A stretch of DNA of 64,000 bases, from NCBI GenBank assembly GCA_021464245.1, contig JADCRB010000004.1:1545103-1609102 (forward strand), read 5' to 3'. This DNA is from Carallia brachiata (lineage: Eukaryota; Streptophyta; Magnoliopsida; Malpighiales; Rhizophoraceae). The notes beneath the pieces were generated by a model that saw nothing but the letters and a program-made list of their open reading frames with translations, did not search any database and was not told the origin of the DNA. The position numbers and the translations under genes were made by a program. Shown piece by piece: positions 1 through 13,500 of the stretch (position 1 is the stretch's first letter; each line of letters starts with the position of its first letter).

Positions 1-1235
1 TCATGCTAGCAGGCAGTAGGTATTTAATGTCATTCAGTAACAAAGAATTGAATTTATCCCCACCCATCTCAAGTGGTTTTGTTTTACCAAAAAAATCTCA
101 AGTGGTTTTGTTCTGTCCTATAGTAGCGACCATCAATACTAATTGAAGGCTTCAACATTGAAGCATGAATTTGACTGTTCCATTGATGATTGAACCGCCT
201 ACCCATTATTACCCATTATTGCAACAGCACTACTACTTATTCGTAAGTTAAAATATATATATATATATATATGTGACATATAATCTATTTAAAAATACTT
301 AACAATTTATATCTTTAATTTTAATTTGATAGTATTTTAGTTCCAACTAACCTGTCCCACCAAAATTTTTCAAACAATGCCCACCAAGAATTTTCCAAAC
401 TGCACTTTTCAAGGATACAATGTGGGTCCCTCGCCGTCCGATGAGATGACACCTACCGGCTCTTCTTGTTTTTATTAAAAAAAAAGAAAAAAAGGTAAAC
501 CAGTTAGGGTGAGTACATGTAAAAGTGCACAGGGGCATTCTCACGAACCTCGATGTCAATTGGAGTTGCAATCTTTTTCCCCTGCCTTTAGACTTTTAAC
601 TGGAGAAATCAAAGCAAGGTGCTGCTTGATAGAAAATTGTGCTAGTGGAGCAGGTGAGAAGTTGTTGAAATGCGTTGCGCTCTCATGCCAGATGCTTCAA
701 TTTTTTCTTTGTTTTGATGTCATCAGAATATTGAATTCTGATTAAGATAGTGATTGGTGGTTGTCTATCTCAAACTAATTGATTAATAATGACAGTAGAT
801 GTTCATTTTGTCAAGTTCCTGTCAAATCAAATTTATAGAAAAAGCAATCGGTTGAACCTGGTAACTACTTTGTGAGAATTCACGCACCTTCCATTCCATC
901 CCTCAATTCACCATAATATCAGTAAAGGAGCCAATAGAAACATACAACAGGCACCAAATTAAACATATGCTGCCAAATATATTGATTGTGGGGTGTCCAT
1001 ATTTTTACATAATCATGCAATTCTTTGGCTAATAATTGATACTATAATGTGACGTATGCTTTTCTTGTATACCTTTTCTCATGAAAATTCAGCTTGGCTT
1101 GAATCGTCTGTCGAGGCCATGAGACCAAATGAACCTTTTTTTTTTATGCACAAAATGATGGAAGCTTCAAAAAATAAGCCAGGACCAGAAGAACAACAAG
1201 TAGACATCATAGTTGATCACCGTCCAATTCTCCTC
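1..1235. other. Intergenic, left edge
   Basis: No gene is visible. An (AT)n microsatellite lies at about 253-272. The right end (about 1000-1235) is probably the 3' UTR and downstream flank of the minus-strand kinase gene that ends at 1236. Small open frames here have no recognisable protein character. Confidence 0.5.
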
Positions 1236-3275
1236 CTACTCATTCGTGAGATTTTGGGGAGAGCTGAAACCGTTTTCGATATTGTCATAAAGGGCAGAAT
1301 CTGAATAAGACACCAGAGGTAGAGGCAACTTGATCCGATGTCTCCAACCGCGGCGGCGTCTGCCGTGCCTGTGGGTCTGGCGTCCACTTTCTTCATTCAG
1401 ATCCTTCTGTCCTTCACTTTTCACTATTTCCTCTCTTCCAAAGCATCCGTCGATGCCTTCTTCACTGGGTGCTATGTACACAAATGGCTCGGCAACATCA
1501 TCAAAATCCTGAAGGGACTCCAAGACCTTGACAACATCGCTAATTGTGGGCCTAGGCTTCGGATGATGGCTCAGGCATTTGTAAGCTAATGTAGCCGCCA
1601 TTTGAACTCCCTTGATGGAATATTGCCCTTCAAGTCTTGGGTCTATAAACCTGTCAAGCTTGTTGGGGTCCTTCAACACAGGCCTTGCCCATTCCACCAG
1701 GCTCTGTGCTCGTCCTGGACGCGTGTCATCCATTGATCGCCTGCCTGTTAGCAACTCTAACAGAACTACCCCAAAGCTGTACACATCGCTCATAGTTGTC
1801 AGGTGACCTGCCACGCATTAGGATATTGACATTGGATTGGTTTAGGTTCCATGAATTCTGAAGTTCAAGCAGCAAAGAATTCATAGTTTTACATTTATCA
1901 GAGAAAAGGGAGATCAGAATTAATCACATCCATTAATTACCAGTCATGACATACTCGGGGGCAGCATAACCTTGAGTGCCCATTACACGCGTGGTCACAT
2001 GCGTCTCTTCCCCTTCAGGACCATCCTTTGCAAGCCCAAAATCTGATAGTTTGGCAGTGTAATCCTACGAGGAAGCAAAACATGGAAACAGAGGATTTTA
2101 GTACAAAAAAGTTCCTCAAAATGTTGTTTAAATTTTACACACTGCTGCAAGTCACCAGATGAGCATAAAGAGGGGTTTACACAGTCCAGCAAGATATTGG
2201 AGGACTTAAAGTCCCTGTATATCACTGGTTTATCAGTTTCGTGGAGGAATGCCAGGCCCTTGGCAGCTCCAAGTGCAATTTTCATCCTGGTTGACCATGA
2301 CAATGCTGCAGAATATCCTACAAATTAATTAGAAAACAATTTAGAAAAAAAAAAAAAAAAAACTGCAGGTACCGAATTCCCAATACCATACAATAAGCAG
2401 AAAACATATCTCCATCATAGACACTCTGTGATTAAATCGGTCTCCATAATTTCCCAGAAGCGATCCAAATGTGCAAATTGACGCAGACTAGGCAACTCAT
2501 GAATCAAGCAACTATAAAAATAGGTGAAGAGAACAAAGGCCATACATACTTCTAAAGAGTTGATTCTCTAAGCTGCCTCTTGGCATGTACTCATATACGA
2601 GAAGTCTCTGGTCCTCTTCCCAACAATAACCGATCAGCTTAACCAGATGAGGATGCCTTAGTTGTCCCAGAAATATTATCTCTGCCTGCAACAAAAGGAA
2701 AACACCAAAGTTCATTGAAAGGTGCCTTAATTTCCTAATACTTTGGTCTCCTGTTTCTTCAAAACAATCCAATTCAATCGAGAAATCATTTGGTGGGAAG
2801 TCTGCAAAGAGTTTGAAATCGTTCAAAAACAAGATTTCTATCAATGGTTTTGTGAGAAAGGTAACTAAAAACTCAAAGCAAAACTGACCATCCACTCCCT
2901 GTGGCCTTGCAAGCCATCCAAGTCCAATAACTTGACAGCTACAGGCTGAGCCTCCAATCCAGGCCTGAGCTTGTCATCTGCAAACCCCTTGTACACCGGT
3001 CCGAAGCCACCTTCGCCAAGCAGATTGCTCCGCGAGAAATTCTGCGTCACAACTCTCAATTCTGCAAAAGTAAACGCATGCAATTTGGAGCCAGCAAAAG
3101 AATTCGATATGTCTTCAACACAGAGTGGTGTGCTGGGGTTGCTGAAGTCTGACAGGGATAGCCTACGAAATGAACTGTGTTTCAGGATCTGATCATGATC
3201 CTCGGATTCCAGCATCGGCTCTGACTTGTAACAACTGGAGATGATACATTTCCATGAAGCCTTCTTCATGGTCAT
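1236..3275 (-). CDS. Receptor-like cytoplasmic kinase (RLCK VII, RIPK/PBL-like)
   Basis: A Ser/Thr protein kinase of the receptor-like cytoplasmic class, which relays immune or growth signals from plasma-membrane receptor kinases. Five exons join cleanly with GT-AG introns: 3275-2889, 2685-2550, 2317-2181, 2064-1941 and 1807-1236, giving 451 aa. Visible kinase motifs are the glycine loop [11 protein letters not shown] near residue 88, the catalytic Lys in VAVKLLD (K115), [12 protein letters not shown] for the catalytic loop, [14 protein letters not shown] for the DFG/activation segment, and [10 protein letters not shown]. The RD-type loop and the YRDFK wording are typical of RLCK VII. Length fits RIPK (about 460 aa). 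I chose the first of two close ATGs (MTMKK); the second, at 3269, is equally possible. The N-terminus lacks Gly2, so myristoylation is not predicted, though Cys10 and Cys15 could be palmitoylated. Exact orthology among RIPK and PBL members is inference. Confidence 0.92.
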
Positions 3276-4980
3276 CCCTGCAGGTTCTGAAACGCTTATT
3301 AATGATTGATTTTCCACTAGAAAGCCTGAAAATTGGAGGAGACTGATGTGGGAAAACAAGTGTGAAGGCCTTGTTTATATCATTAACTTTTTTTCCTTGT
3401 TTATATCTTTTCTGCTTTCGTAATTGCTCAACCACTGGGATTGCTTAGACCAAGTATATATATACATATAAAGAAAGGGCTGTACTATCAAACATAATTT
3501 TCTTCTATTAGTCTGTACCACGTTTTTTTGTTATAGGTCTCAAGGTCAAAATGTAACTTTATCATTATTTTCAGGAAAATAAAATTAGCGTAATGATTGG
3601 ATTGGCATCAGAAAAACGCTCTCCACATATATAATTGTGGTTTGGAATCCCAAGTTTATAAGTCTTCATAATAGTTAGAAAGAGATGAATTGGCAGCCGC
3701 TTCTTGACTTTTTAGCTAGATCAGAAAACAAAGTCAGCAGTTGATACTGGGTTTGGTTCGAATCAAAGTGAACAAAATTTCTGCTGGCAAGCTTAAAATT
3801 TACTATTCTTAAGTTCACAATAAGAATGCCACCGCCATTTGGGTAATTGCAGTGGTTAACGACTTTGGCAAACCACATGGTGGGGCTAAACAACTATCAG
3901 CGTGGTATTAGAGCGTAGTGCAATTGTTATTCTTTTTGACAGAATTTTTTGGATCACCTATATTTTCTCATTTTTGACTAAAAAAAAATAATGCTATTAG
4001 CAAATTCAATTAAAAACTGCAAATACTATATTCGCAAACTAGTTTAACTACGTTTAAAAGCTTAACTTATATATTTAACTCTTTGATCATCATCTATTGG
4101 TGGTATTTTTTTTTTCAAAAAGGATGTCATAATTGCGGGCTTGCGACAAATGCAAGGACAAAAGTCTTTTTTTGTTTTTTTTTCCCTCAAATTGCACTTC
4201 AATTGCAATAACAGTAACTAATCAAGTGCTACATTCAGGTAACTAACCATGTGAATTGTGGGGTACTTTAAAGGGCAAAAAAAAAAAAAAAGGTAATGAT
4301 AAAAATTTGTAGGTTACATTTGCCCGCCCAGGTCTCATTCCGGATGGTGCAAGCTGTACTACATGGGGTAGGAATACGACGACAACAACTCGACAAGTGC
4401 TGGGTTTTCTTCATATTTCCTAATGTTAATATACAATTCTTAGATGGCCTGTCCTCTAAGATTCTAGAACATTTTGACCTCACAATTAACCTAAAATCAA
4501 ATTATAAAGCGTAACTACTATTTGTACCTGGCACTGCCGGCGGGCATTAACCAAATACTTAAGCGGTGACATTATATTTGCCACATTATAAGTGTGCTAT
4601 GGAACCAAATGACAGTGCATCAAAGATTAGTCTTGTAAAGGACATCCATGGAAAGAATCCAAACTTCTAATTTAGAGATTTTGAGTTCGAGAAAGGAGAG
4701 CTGAGATTCAAGAAAGACGAGAGTCACTTTATTGTGTACTTATTATCAATGAGCTTCTAATGAATAACAAAAAAAGATTCCCATTTAAGATTACGGAATA
4801 TTGGAGTCTAGTGGTGAAGAAGTCGTTCATTGTCACGTCACATGTCATTGATTCTATTTTTCCACCAAAGTAGCTAGTGAATTTAAAGGTTTTTGATTTT
4901 CTAAGATAAAATATAAAACATTATCCTTCCTTTCTCGTTATCTTAAAACAAAAAAAAAGTAATAAAGAATGATCAATTGC
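3276..4980. other. Intergenic, kinase promoter side
   Basis: This contains the upstream region of the minus-strand kinase (about 3276-3600), with TATA-like runs near 3455-3470, and then AT-rich sequence with poly-A and poly-T tracts. No gene, RNA or clear repeat is seen. Confidence 0.4.
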
Positions 4981-4983
4981 TGT

Positions 4984-5590
4984 AGGTGTACCCACAGCAA
5001 CTTTCAGCTCATGGGAATTATGTGAAACATAAGGAATAAAATTGGAATACCAAGAAATTTTAAGAAGAAATCATAAAAAAAAACAAACTAATTTTTTTAC
5101 TCTACTACGAGATTTATTGGAACAGAAGTTACATAATAAAATAATTTTTTTCATTCTTATAATTTTATACGACACTCTATTTTCAAAATTAAAATTTAAA
5201 ACATTTAAAATGAAGTCTCCTAAATAAATAAATAAATAAACAATATATGTACTAACTCTTAACAACTTTCAGGCGCCAGCCCGTGGGAATGTGAAACAGG
5301 AACAGGTCGTTATTTTACTCCAGGAAGGTGGTTTATGCATCTGATACACTCTATGATTTTATAACATTACCGGTATTTCAATCTTTTTCCAAGATTAAAA
5401 CTCAAATCTTCCAAAGTAACGTCTTGTTTAAAAAAAAAAAAAACACAATAAATCTACTTACTCATAACAACTTTCAGGCTTCAGCCCACGGAAATGTGAA
5501 ACAGGAACAGACATTTGTTTTACTCGGAAGAAGGTGGTTTACCCATGCGGTGCGCTCTATGATTTTATAATATTACCGGTGTATCTTTTT
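4984..5590. repeat. Tandem repeat, about 205-bp period, three units
   Basis: The phrase AACAACTTTCAGG followed by CAGCCC and GAAATGTGAAACAGGAACAG-like text starts at 5261 and again at 5466, a period of 205 bp. Both units continue to the same end, CTCTATGATTTTATAA and ATTACCGGT. A third, more diverged unit begins near 4990 with CAGCAACTTTCAG and GTGAAACATAAGG. The units are separated by A-rich stretches and share no long open frame. Confidence 0.75.
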
Positions 5591-6780
5591 TTTTTAAAAA
5601 AAATTGTACGACAACTGCAATTTAATCTTTCTTTGAAGATAATTAACGACATCGTGGTTAAGCATGTGGGAATAAATAAATGACACGGACACAAAAAAAG
5701 CCAAAATAAATGCCAAAATACGTATTCAATCCGAAGAAGAAATGGCAACTTCAATCTATGGCCAAAAGAGGGAAAAAAAATCAAGAAAAAAAAAGTAGTG
5801 AAAGTAACAACTCACGGTTAATCTGATAATAAGGATGAACTTAAAATTATATGTATTAGACATTTGGTTTGAAATTTAAATTTTTTAAGTGCATTTTATA
5901 ATTTAAATGAGGAGCCACGATAATGAAATCATGAGCTATTGTAACTATTTAAAAAGAATTTCTCTTAATTGAAAGTGTGACAGATTTTTTTAGTGCTGTA
6001 CAGTTTATCAACCATTTCCATCGCCGAAGGGGTTTTGCGTACGAGCGGAATTCATTTGCTGAACCACAAATGTTATTTTTCATTCTCTCTCAATCTTCCT
6101 CTTTCTCCCCCCGCAACTGACGGAGTGACAAGCGGTCTGATATGCCGTGAACAAAATCATTTGCCACTACAAAACTGTATAAGCTGGCGTACACGGTAAA
6201 CCTAGATTGATTATTCTTGTGAAGCATAGTTTTTTTTGGCATGAAACTGATTTTTCGCATGAACCTAGTACACGTTCATAGTTTCATTGATTGATCTCTA
6301 GATAAAATGATGATGGTATGTCTTATATTTTAATATATAATTTATGTCTTATGTCTCTCTCAAAAATTTTATATTCAAATTTCGAATCATTATATTTAAT
6401 TGTAAATTTTTATAGATTTGATAAGTTTATGTTCGCTTTCAGTCTAATAAATTTTACTGCGAAAAAATGAAATGTGTTAAAATTTAACCTATAATTTAGA
6501 TTTCTCTTAACATTTTAAGATTTAAGCGGATTTGTTCCTTGGCATAATCAAAGTGGCATGTATATTTTTCTAATTTGTGAGTACTTTTCAGTAAGCTGGC
6601 TTCTCCATGGGAGAACTCCGGCTGATTTCAATAATAACCAAAGGAATTCCTTAACAAGAAGAAACACCTTCCCAACCGAACCATTCCTTATTAAATACAT
6701 GGCCCTACGGCTGCGGGATAAGTACCTTTTTTGGGAACCAAAAAGTTTTGGAAGCCGAAAAATTGTTTTTACTAAATTGA
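5591..6780. other. Intergenic
   Basis: AT-rich non-coding sequence. A 68-codon open frame at 5993-6199 has no recognisable motif and no splice partner. I see no supported feature. Confidence 0.35.
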
Positions 6781-6782
6781 CT

Positions 6783-6945
6783 TGACATATATTAAAAAAA
6801 TAATTAATTATTAATTTTTTACAACTATATATACTTTATATAATAAAAAAATAAAATAATAAAATTTTTTTATTTCTTATTACTCTTTTTATTTAATATA
6901 GTTGTAAAAAATTGGTAATTAATTATGTTTTTGACACATATCGGG
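6783..6945. mobile_element. Small AT-rich MITE-like inverted repeat
   Basis: The left arm near 6785-6830 reads ATTAATTTTTTACAACTATA after TAATTAATT. Its reverse complement with few changes lies near 6897-6930 (TATAGTTGTAAAAAATTGG). The arms extend outward to a GACATAT-like end on both sides, about 45 bp each, around an 80-bp AT-rich core. This is the shape of a short non-autonomous DNA transposon. The low complexity makes the superfamily unclear. Confidence 0.45.
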
Positions 6946-6974
6946 ACAAAATCCTTTAAGTCCCAATCCATGCC

Positions 6975-9335
6975 TATCTGCAAAATTTTGATAAATTCAG
7001 GTCAATAAATTTAAAATTTAGAAACTGGCCTTATGGCCTTATAATCTTATATGCGTCAGTTTCGTTAAAAATAGATCACGAATAAGTTAAAAAGTGAGAT
7101 TCCGTCAGTTCCGTAGTTCGAAAAAAGATTCCGTCAATTCACCCGTCTCCTGACCATTTGTCGCTGACTTGACCACGTTGAATCCTCCACCCTTGCTGAC
7201 ATGTGCATGCTTTGTCATCTGCTCATGCTGATGTGGAACAAGCCCACTATCTCAATCGTAGAAACTACAATTTTTAAGAATATGATTGAGTAATAAAAAA
7301 TTAAGTAAAAAATGAATGAAATAAATAAATAAATAATAGTACAGTAATGATAATATTATGATTAATAACAAGTAATGATTAAAAAATTATGAGAAATAAA
7401 ATAAATAATAATTTATGAGAAAAAAATAAAAAATAATTATTTAGATTGATAAAAAATAAATAAAAAAGTAAAAAATTTTAAAATTTTCCTTTCTTTTTTT
7501 TGTTTCTCTTAAAAAATAGACAAACATAGTGTAAAAATCGCTCTCTATCTCTCTAGAGAATTTTCTTCTTCTTCATCTTCCTCTTTCAATCTAAATACTC
7601 AAAGCACACTGACTCTCATTCTCACTCTTTCTCTCTCTAAAAAGCGTAGAATGATCAGCAAGTGTTAGTTCAGATGACAATAGTTTAAGTTCCCTTGATT
7701 AGAGATCTCAGTTTTGAGTCATGAAAATGCAGTCGAGTTAAATACTTGCTGTAAGACTTTTATTATCCTTCAGAATCCTATCCGAGTCGATTTAAATTAA
7801 TCAATTTAATAGACTGAATATTAGGAGATCTAGAAAAAAAAGTACAGAATGGTCAGGCGTAAGGCATGAAATTTGAAGAACATCCTTTCCATTTTCTTTC
7901 ATTTTGGTCACCAATCATCGGACACCATTACACTAGAATATTAATACCCAAAAAATTTATCTGATGCAACCGCTTCTTTATTTTTATAATTTAACCTTTA
8001 TTTTTTGAAATAAAATTTTGGTAAGATGAATTTTTTTTATTATAAAAAATAAAAATGTAATTGTAAGAAAAGATAAAGTCATTATATTCAAACAAAATTT
8101 TTAAATATAATTTATTAAATACAATTTATCTGACAGTGTAATTTTTTTGTTATCAATTATACCCACTCTCCTTCTCGGTCAAAATTATCCACGCGTACAA
8201 TTGTTTCTGCAATAAGAATCTCTCATGACTCATGAGATAAAGAGCGTCGTGTATTCTCAAAAAAAAAAAAACAAATAAATAAATAAAAAGAGCTTTGTGG
8301 TTTTCTCAATCGCCGGCACCGCATTGAGGCTGTTGATTTAGCGTTGTCAAAAAAAAAAAAAAAAAAAAAAACTACGTAGTTTTTTGTTTCACCTAAATTC
8401 ATCGCCATATCCCAGATACTAATTCTTCGCCTTCTTTACTCAAATCAGAAGCTAACCCATCAAAAATTCTTGACGATCTGAAAATTTTCCTGAATTTTTA
8501 GAGTCAAAAGATAAAAACTTGGATACAAAGATCGAAACTTCTATTTGGTTGGTTACAAGAGTGAGGCTACCCTGCACCTGGATTGGAGATGTTGGAAGGG
8601 GGAGGAGGAGGGAGCAGAAAAGATGAGTCTGTGTAATCAACACTGATAAAAGGATCGTCGACGGCGACGAGCTCAACATCGTCTCTGAGAGGAGCAACCC
8701 CTAGCCACCGGTCTTTGTGACCCTTCTGAAACACAAAACAGTTCAACAACTTAAAAGTTAAAACAGATAAAATTTTTATTTTGATTTTTTTTTAAATGGT
8801 TGTAATTTACTTATAATTTTATATTAAATTATACATAAAATTTATGAACATAAAAAAAATAAAAAATAATATTTAAATAATATTAAATTATAAATTATTT
8901 TTATTAAAAAAAATAAAATTAAGAAGTATATAAAACAAATTATACCAAAAAAAAAAAAAAAAAGAGAGAGAGAAAGTATGATTGGGAAAAATTACCGTCG
9001 AAGGAGAAAGAGAGTCAGTGTGTTTTGGATGTTAGATTGGAAAAGAGGAAGAAGAAGAAGGAAAAGCTCTGGGGAGATTTTTTAGGATTGGAGTCGTTAG
9101 GACTGAAAGAGAAGAGCTGTGCCACGTTAGAATGGCAGATGATTGAGTATGTCCACGTCAGCAAGGGCGGATGATTCAGCATGGCCACATCATCATCAAA
9201 TCATCAATAGTCAAAGGCCGAGTTGACGGAATCTGACTTGGTGATCCACTCATGAACCATTTTTAACAGAATTAACTCACATTGAGCTTTTTTAACCTAA
9301 GTTTATTTATCAAAAATTACTCACCCCAAAAAAAA
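6975..9335. mobile_element. Long-inverted-repeat element, probably Mutator-like (MULE)
   Basis: Sequence at about 7060-7260 recurs in reverse complement at about 9130-9275. Shared landmarks are GATTCCGTCA (7098 and rc near 9225), CCACCCTTGCTGAC (7187-7200, rc 9155-9170), and a pyrimidine-rich segment with CACACTGACTCTC (about 7605, rc near 9010). The outermost match, TTTTGATAAA, is near 6985 and 9315. Arms of several hundred bp with a gene-like centre fit a Mutator-like element. No transposase is present, so it would be non-autonomous. I could not define a target-site duplication, so both ends are approximate. Confidence 0.5.
8567..8735 (-). pseudogene. Exon-like insert inside the long-TIR element
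   Basis: On the minus strand a GC-richer segment reads as an open frame containing GHKDRWLGVAPLRDD and VAVDDPFISVDYTDSS, then a proline run PPPPPSN. It is preceded by a TTTCAG acceptor near 8730 and followed by CAG|GTGCAG-type donor sequence near 8575. Codon-like composition differs sharply from the AT-rich surroundings. An upstream segment in the right inverted-repeat arm ends in a good donor, CGACG|GTAATT, near 8996, so a spliced transcript starting in the arm is possible. I do not recognise the protein. It may be a captured host exon or the element's own gene. Confidence 0.4.
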
Positions 9336-9924
9336 GAAAAAGAAAAAATACTTATCTCTTATGGCCTCAGACTTCTAATTTATTTATATCTAACAAGTCA
9401 CACACCTTTTTTTTTTTTTTTGCTGATAACTCATTTTTTGAGTTCTAAATTTTATGAATTTTTTTTAACTTTAATGCTATTATTTTTTGTTTTCCCATTT
9501 GAGTACTAAATTTTTTATATTTTGTTCTATTTTTGTTTATTTTGAGATAGAATTTAGATTTTTTGTAGCATATTTCATGTAGTCAAACACATTTTCTTAA
9601 TAGATTTACTAATTTCGTCCAAAATAAACCTATAGATTTGGGTTTCAAAAGAAAAGGCGCAAAACAATAAGAATATATTAAAAATTTTATAAAAATTTAA
9701 GACTGATTTTCATCTGATTTTCAGGGCTTTTGCTGTTTGTTATATGGGTCCACTACTAATGACTGGCGTTTATGTTGGGCCTATGATTGAGTTTCCTGCA
9801 ATTGAGTAGTTAAGCACATTAATAAAATCAGCCCATCGGACCTGAATCTGGGCACCATGGCCTCTTTCTCTAAGGCTTAGTAGGCCCGGAAAAAAAGCTT
9901 GGACCGAGACAACAATATTCGGAA

Positions 9925-9955
<31 letters not shown>

Positions 9956-10380
9956 TTTTTTTTGAGATGAATAATATCTGGCATCTCAAAACCAAAAAGC
10001 TTTCAGAAAAAGGCATTTAGCAGAATCATAATCACTTATAGGTCATAAAATCTTAATCACTTAACATAAAAAAAAAGGACCAAAAAAATAATCACTTAAC
10101 ATCAGGCTAGGAATACATTCAGGGCCATCAAATTTATATTCAAAAAATTGGAAATTCATGTGAGTTTAGCTCAAATGTATGATATACCCTCCTTTATCTT
10201 TACGTAACCGAAAAAAGATTATTAAAAAAAAAAGAGTAACCTCGAGTGAACAATTGAAAGAACCTGATTGATTATTTTTAAAGAATAATATTTGGGTTAT
10301 AAAATTTATTAGAAGCTAATATGATATGTGAAGTCGTGTCAAATAAACTAATAGAAACTTTAATAAAACTAATAGAAACT
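9336..10380. other. Intergenic with (TC)n tract
   Basis: Mostly AT-rich sequence. A (TC)n microsatellite at about 9925-9947 runs directly into a T tract ending near 9963. No gene is seen. Confidence 0.45.
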
Positions 10381-10384
10381 CTAA

Positions 10385-10535
10385 TAGAAAAGCTCCTCTA
10401 GTGCATTATTATTAAGTCACTCAGTTAGAGGTCTAAAATCTAATTCGGATGAGAGAAGATTTGAGATTTATGAGAAAATTAGAATTATCTATATTATGTA
10501 ATTTATAATTTCATGAACCTTTTAATAACCCAAAA
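10385..10535 (+). mobile_element. Decayed SINE-like copy
   Basis: CACTCAGTTAGAGGTCTAAA followed by AATTCGGATGAG, GAGATTTATG, and an A-rich end (10531-10539) resembles, in the same order, the better copy at 55630-55797. It is strongly diverged. No target-site duplication was found. Confidence 0.35.
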
Positions 10536-10539
10536 AAAA

Positions 10540-13500
10540 ATATTGATAGAATACTGACAAATTAATCATTAAGCACAAAATATATATTGATTAAGAGTGT
10601 GAACAGATTCAAAATAAATCTAGATTTGCACGGCCAGAGAGATATTGCTCGTAATTAAGCAGAACGATTTCTAGAGTATTGCTTATAAGTCAATGAGAAA
10701 CAAAGGCAAATTAGACACCTAATCAACTAATCAGCTATCCACCGGAGCAACAATTTTTAATTTCTTTGTTGCATATGTGGAGTACAAATTTTCATCGATA
10801 AAATGTCACAAACGGTCTACCAAGAAAGTTGTTCAAAACAAACATGAATGTCAAATATTAAAGAGTATGAAGTCTCACATCAATAAATTATAAAAATTGA
10901 CATAACTTGTATATATTTTTTGGATTTTCTCACCTACTATCTTGATTTTTTTTAAGTGAATTAAGGTTCCATTGAATTTATTTAATATGATATAGAGTTT
11001 AATTTGCTCTCTTATTTTCACTCGCCACTTTGATCATTTTCAAAATTTTCAAATTAATCGAATGAACTCAGTATTAGCGGGGTTTATTATGTGAGTTTGC
11101 CCCCTTAAGTTTAATTTCATTATGACATAGTGTTATAGAAAAATTTAATATGGCTTATAATATATTTAAACAAGAACCTATTAACTTAAACTTTCACATA
11201 GATTGAGGTTTCAATAGTTTATTTGACATCAAATACCATATAATAACTATTTCCAATGACACGAATAAATATTTGCCGTATTATTTAATTTTGACAAAAA
11301 ATGAGAAAAGAAAACATTGATAGAGAATGGAGTACGCTTGAAGTCTCGTTGCCTCAACAAACCGAAAGATGACATGAGAAATGACGGTTGAAAATTGAAT
11401 TAAGCTTCTCAGTCATATTAACCACCTCATGCTAATTAGAATATTTTCGCTATAGAAGAGAAAACTGCAGTTTTTCACAAACTACTTACATGAACGGGAA
11501 TGATGTGGGGACCCATGCTAGCGTAGTAGCATGAACAGATAGGAAATAGTCAGCAGTTGTACCGATAATGTCCGTATTGTAAATGTGTTTCCAGAAGTAT
11601 CATGCCTCCTCACTCAAAGTCCATTAAGCTCAAAATATGAATAAAAGAATGGCTTACTATAAAAATTTATAATTAAAAATATTAAAATAACGGATTTTGG
11701 GACTCATATAACTATTTAATTATAAAATTTAATATTATATTAAAAAATCGTTCCTTTCAAAAAATTGAGTTTAAAAAATCAAAATTTAGAGTAATATTAA
11801 TATATTTAAAATAATTTTAAGTACATCAATTTTAATTAAATAAAATAAATAAATAAGAGGAGGGTCTTACTAAATAATAAAACTATGTAACTGCACTCTT
11901 ATTTTACTTCGGCGACAATGATTCAAGCAAGTGCCCACTTGAGAAAGACGCCCAACACTTGCTAAAACAAATTAAATGTCGCCCAAATTAGGTCGCAAGC
12001 CTCCACTCCACCCTAGAATTACAAACTACAAAAAGAACTAATCATATTTTATCTAGTTACAAAGCCAACTTAAAATTGTGTAAGTTAATAGTACAGTCTT
12101 AATTTTAAATCTTTTTAGATGTATTAATATTTTAAATAGATAACCTTGCTGGTGGGATGTCTTGTTATTGCGGAGTTTGCCATAAAAAAATTCTAATCAT
12201 ATATATATATATAAGAGAAACTAGAGCAAGATGTAAACTCGTTTGAAATTGAAAGGAACAAGAGTGATAATTGAGATTTCTTGGTCTCCTGGTTACTGCA
12301 TGCCGCATCATTTAATCAAGTGCACAGCAACCTCATTACCTCATCAGTTGCCCACTGGGTCCAATGAAATGATTTCCACTAATTTTTCTAAGGTGGACTG
12401 GGGCATTAATAAGGCAATGATATATAGCAACTAGAAAGCATTACAATGGTTGACAGGCTTCTGAAGGTGGACCATTTTATTTATAAGATTCATTAATTAG
12501 AAATATCTGTATGTAGACAGACTAACATGATAATTTTATTAGTTGCAAAAAAAATATTTACACAACTCATCCATTATTTGAATGCTTAATTATGCATAGC
12601 TTTAACTTTCAATTATACTCACTCTTTTTAGTAATTTATGCTCATCAAAACAAATTCTTTTACTAATTTTTTCTTTTACTAAATTTTCATATAAGAATAT
12701 TACTCTTACGTGGCTTGCTCCTCTCATGCGAAATGATCCCTCTAGGCTCCGGCTATATATATATATATTTTTTGGATGCATAAGAAATCAAAGAGTCCAA
12801 ATATGTGGATTGAGACTAATTTACTGTATATAAAATTTAAATCTGTTACATATTAATTTTAACTATTTTACATATATTATATTTTTAAAAAAAAATCGGA
12901 GGCCCACTACTTATCACACTTGTCTCCTGTATACTGTTAATGGCGGGCCGTCAAGGGCAGAGCTATGTACAATGCCCCAACTGAAGAAAAGAAAAAGACA
13001 TTTAACCAAAAAAAACAATTTCTTTTTCTTTTTTTTTTCTTTTGCTCCCACAGACTCACAATAACTATTTTTTATATAGATGTCAATTTTATCTTCACTA
13101 AAAAACTTTGAATCCACCTTTTACGCCGTGCAGTCATATCTGCAAGGGAATATCCGACCGCTAGAAATCTATTTGATTTTAAGTTAAATTATTGATAAGT
13201 CGAGCCATCATAGTTGTAATAAATTTTTTTTTTATTTTAATTGACCTTAACAGAGACTTAGAACTCGAGATTTTGGACCCAAATTCAACTCCATTACGAT
13301 TAAGGAAAAGCACTTTGGCGTTGTAGTCAGATTTGTAAAGATCGTGTAAAGAAAGTTTGGTGAACCGGTCACCCTCTTTGTTCTCTTCTTCTAATTTTCT
13401 AGTCACACGAAAAGAATCCCCCTGAAGAGTAGCAATCAGGCAACCTCATAAACTACGATCATGCCACCTAGTTGCTTTGATCATTTTCGGACCTCCCAAA

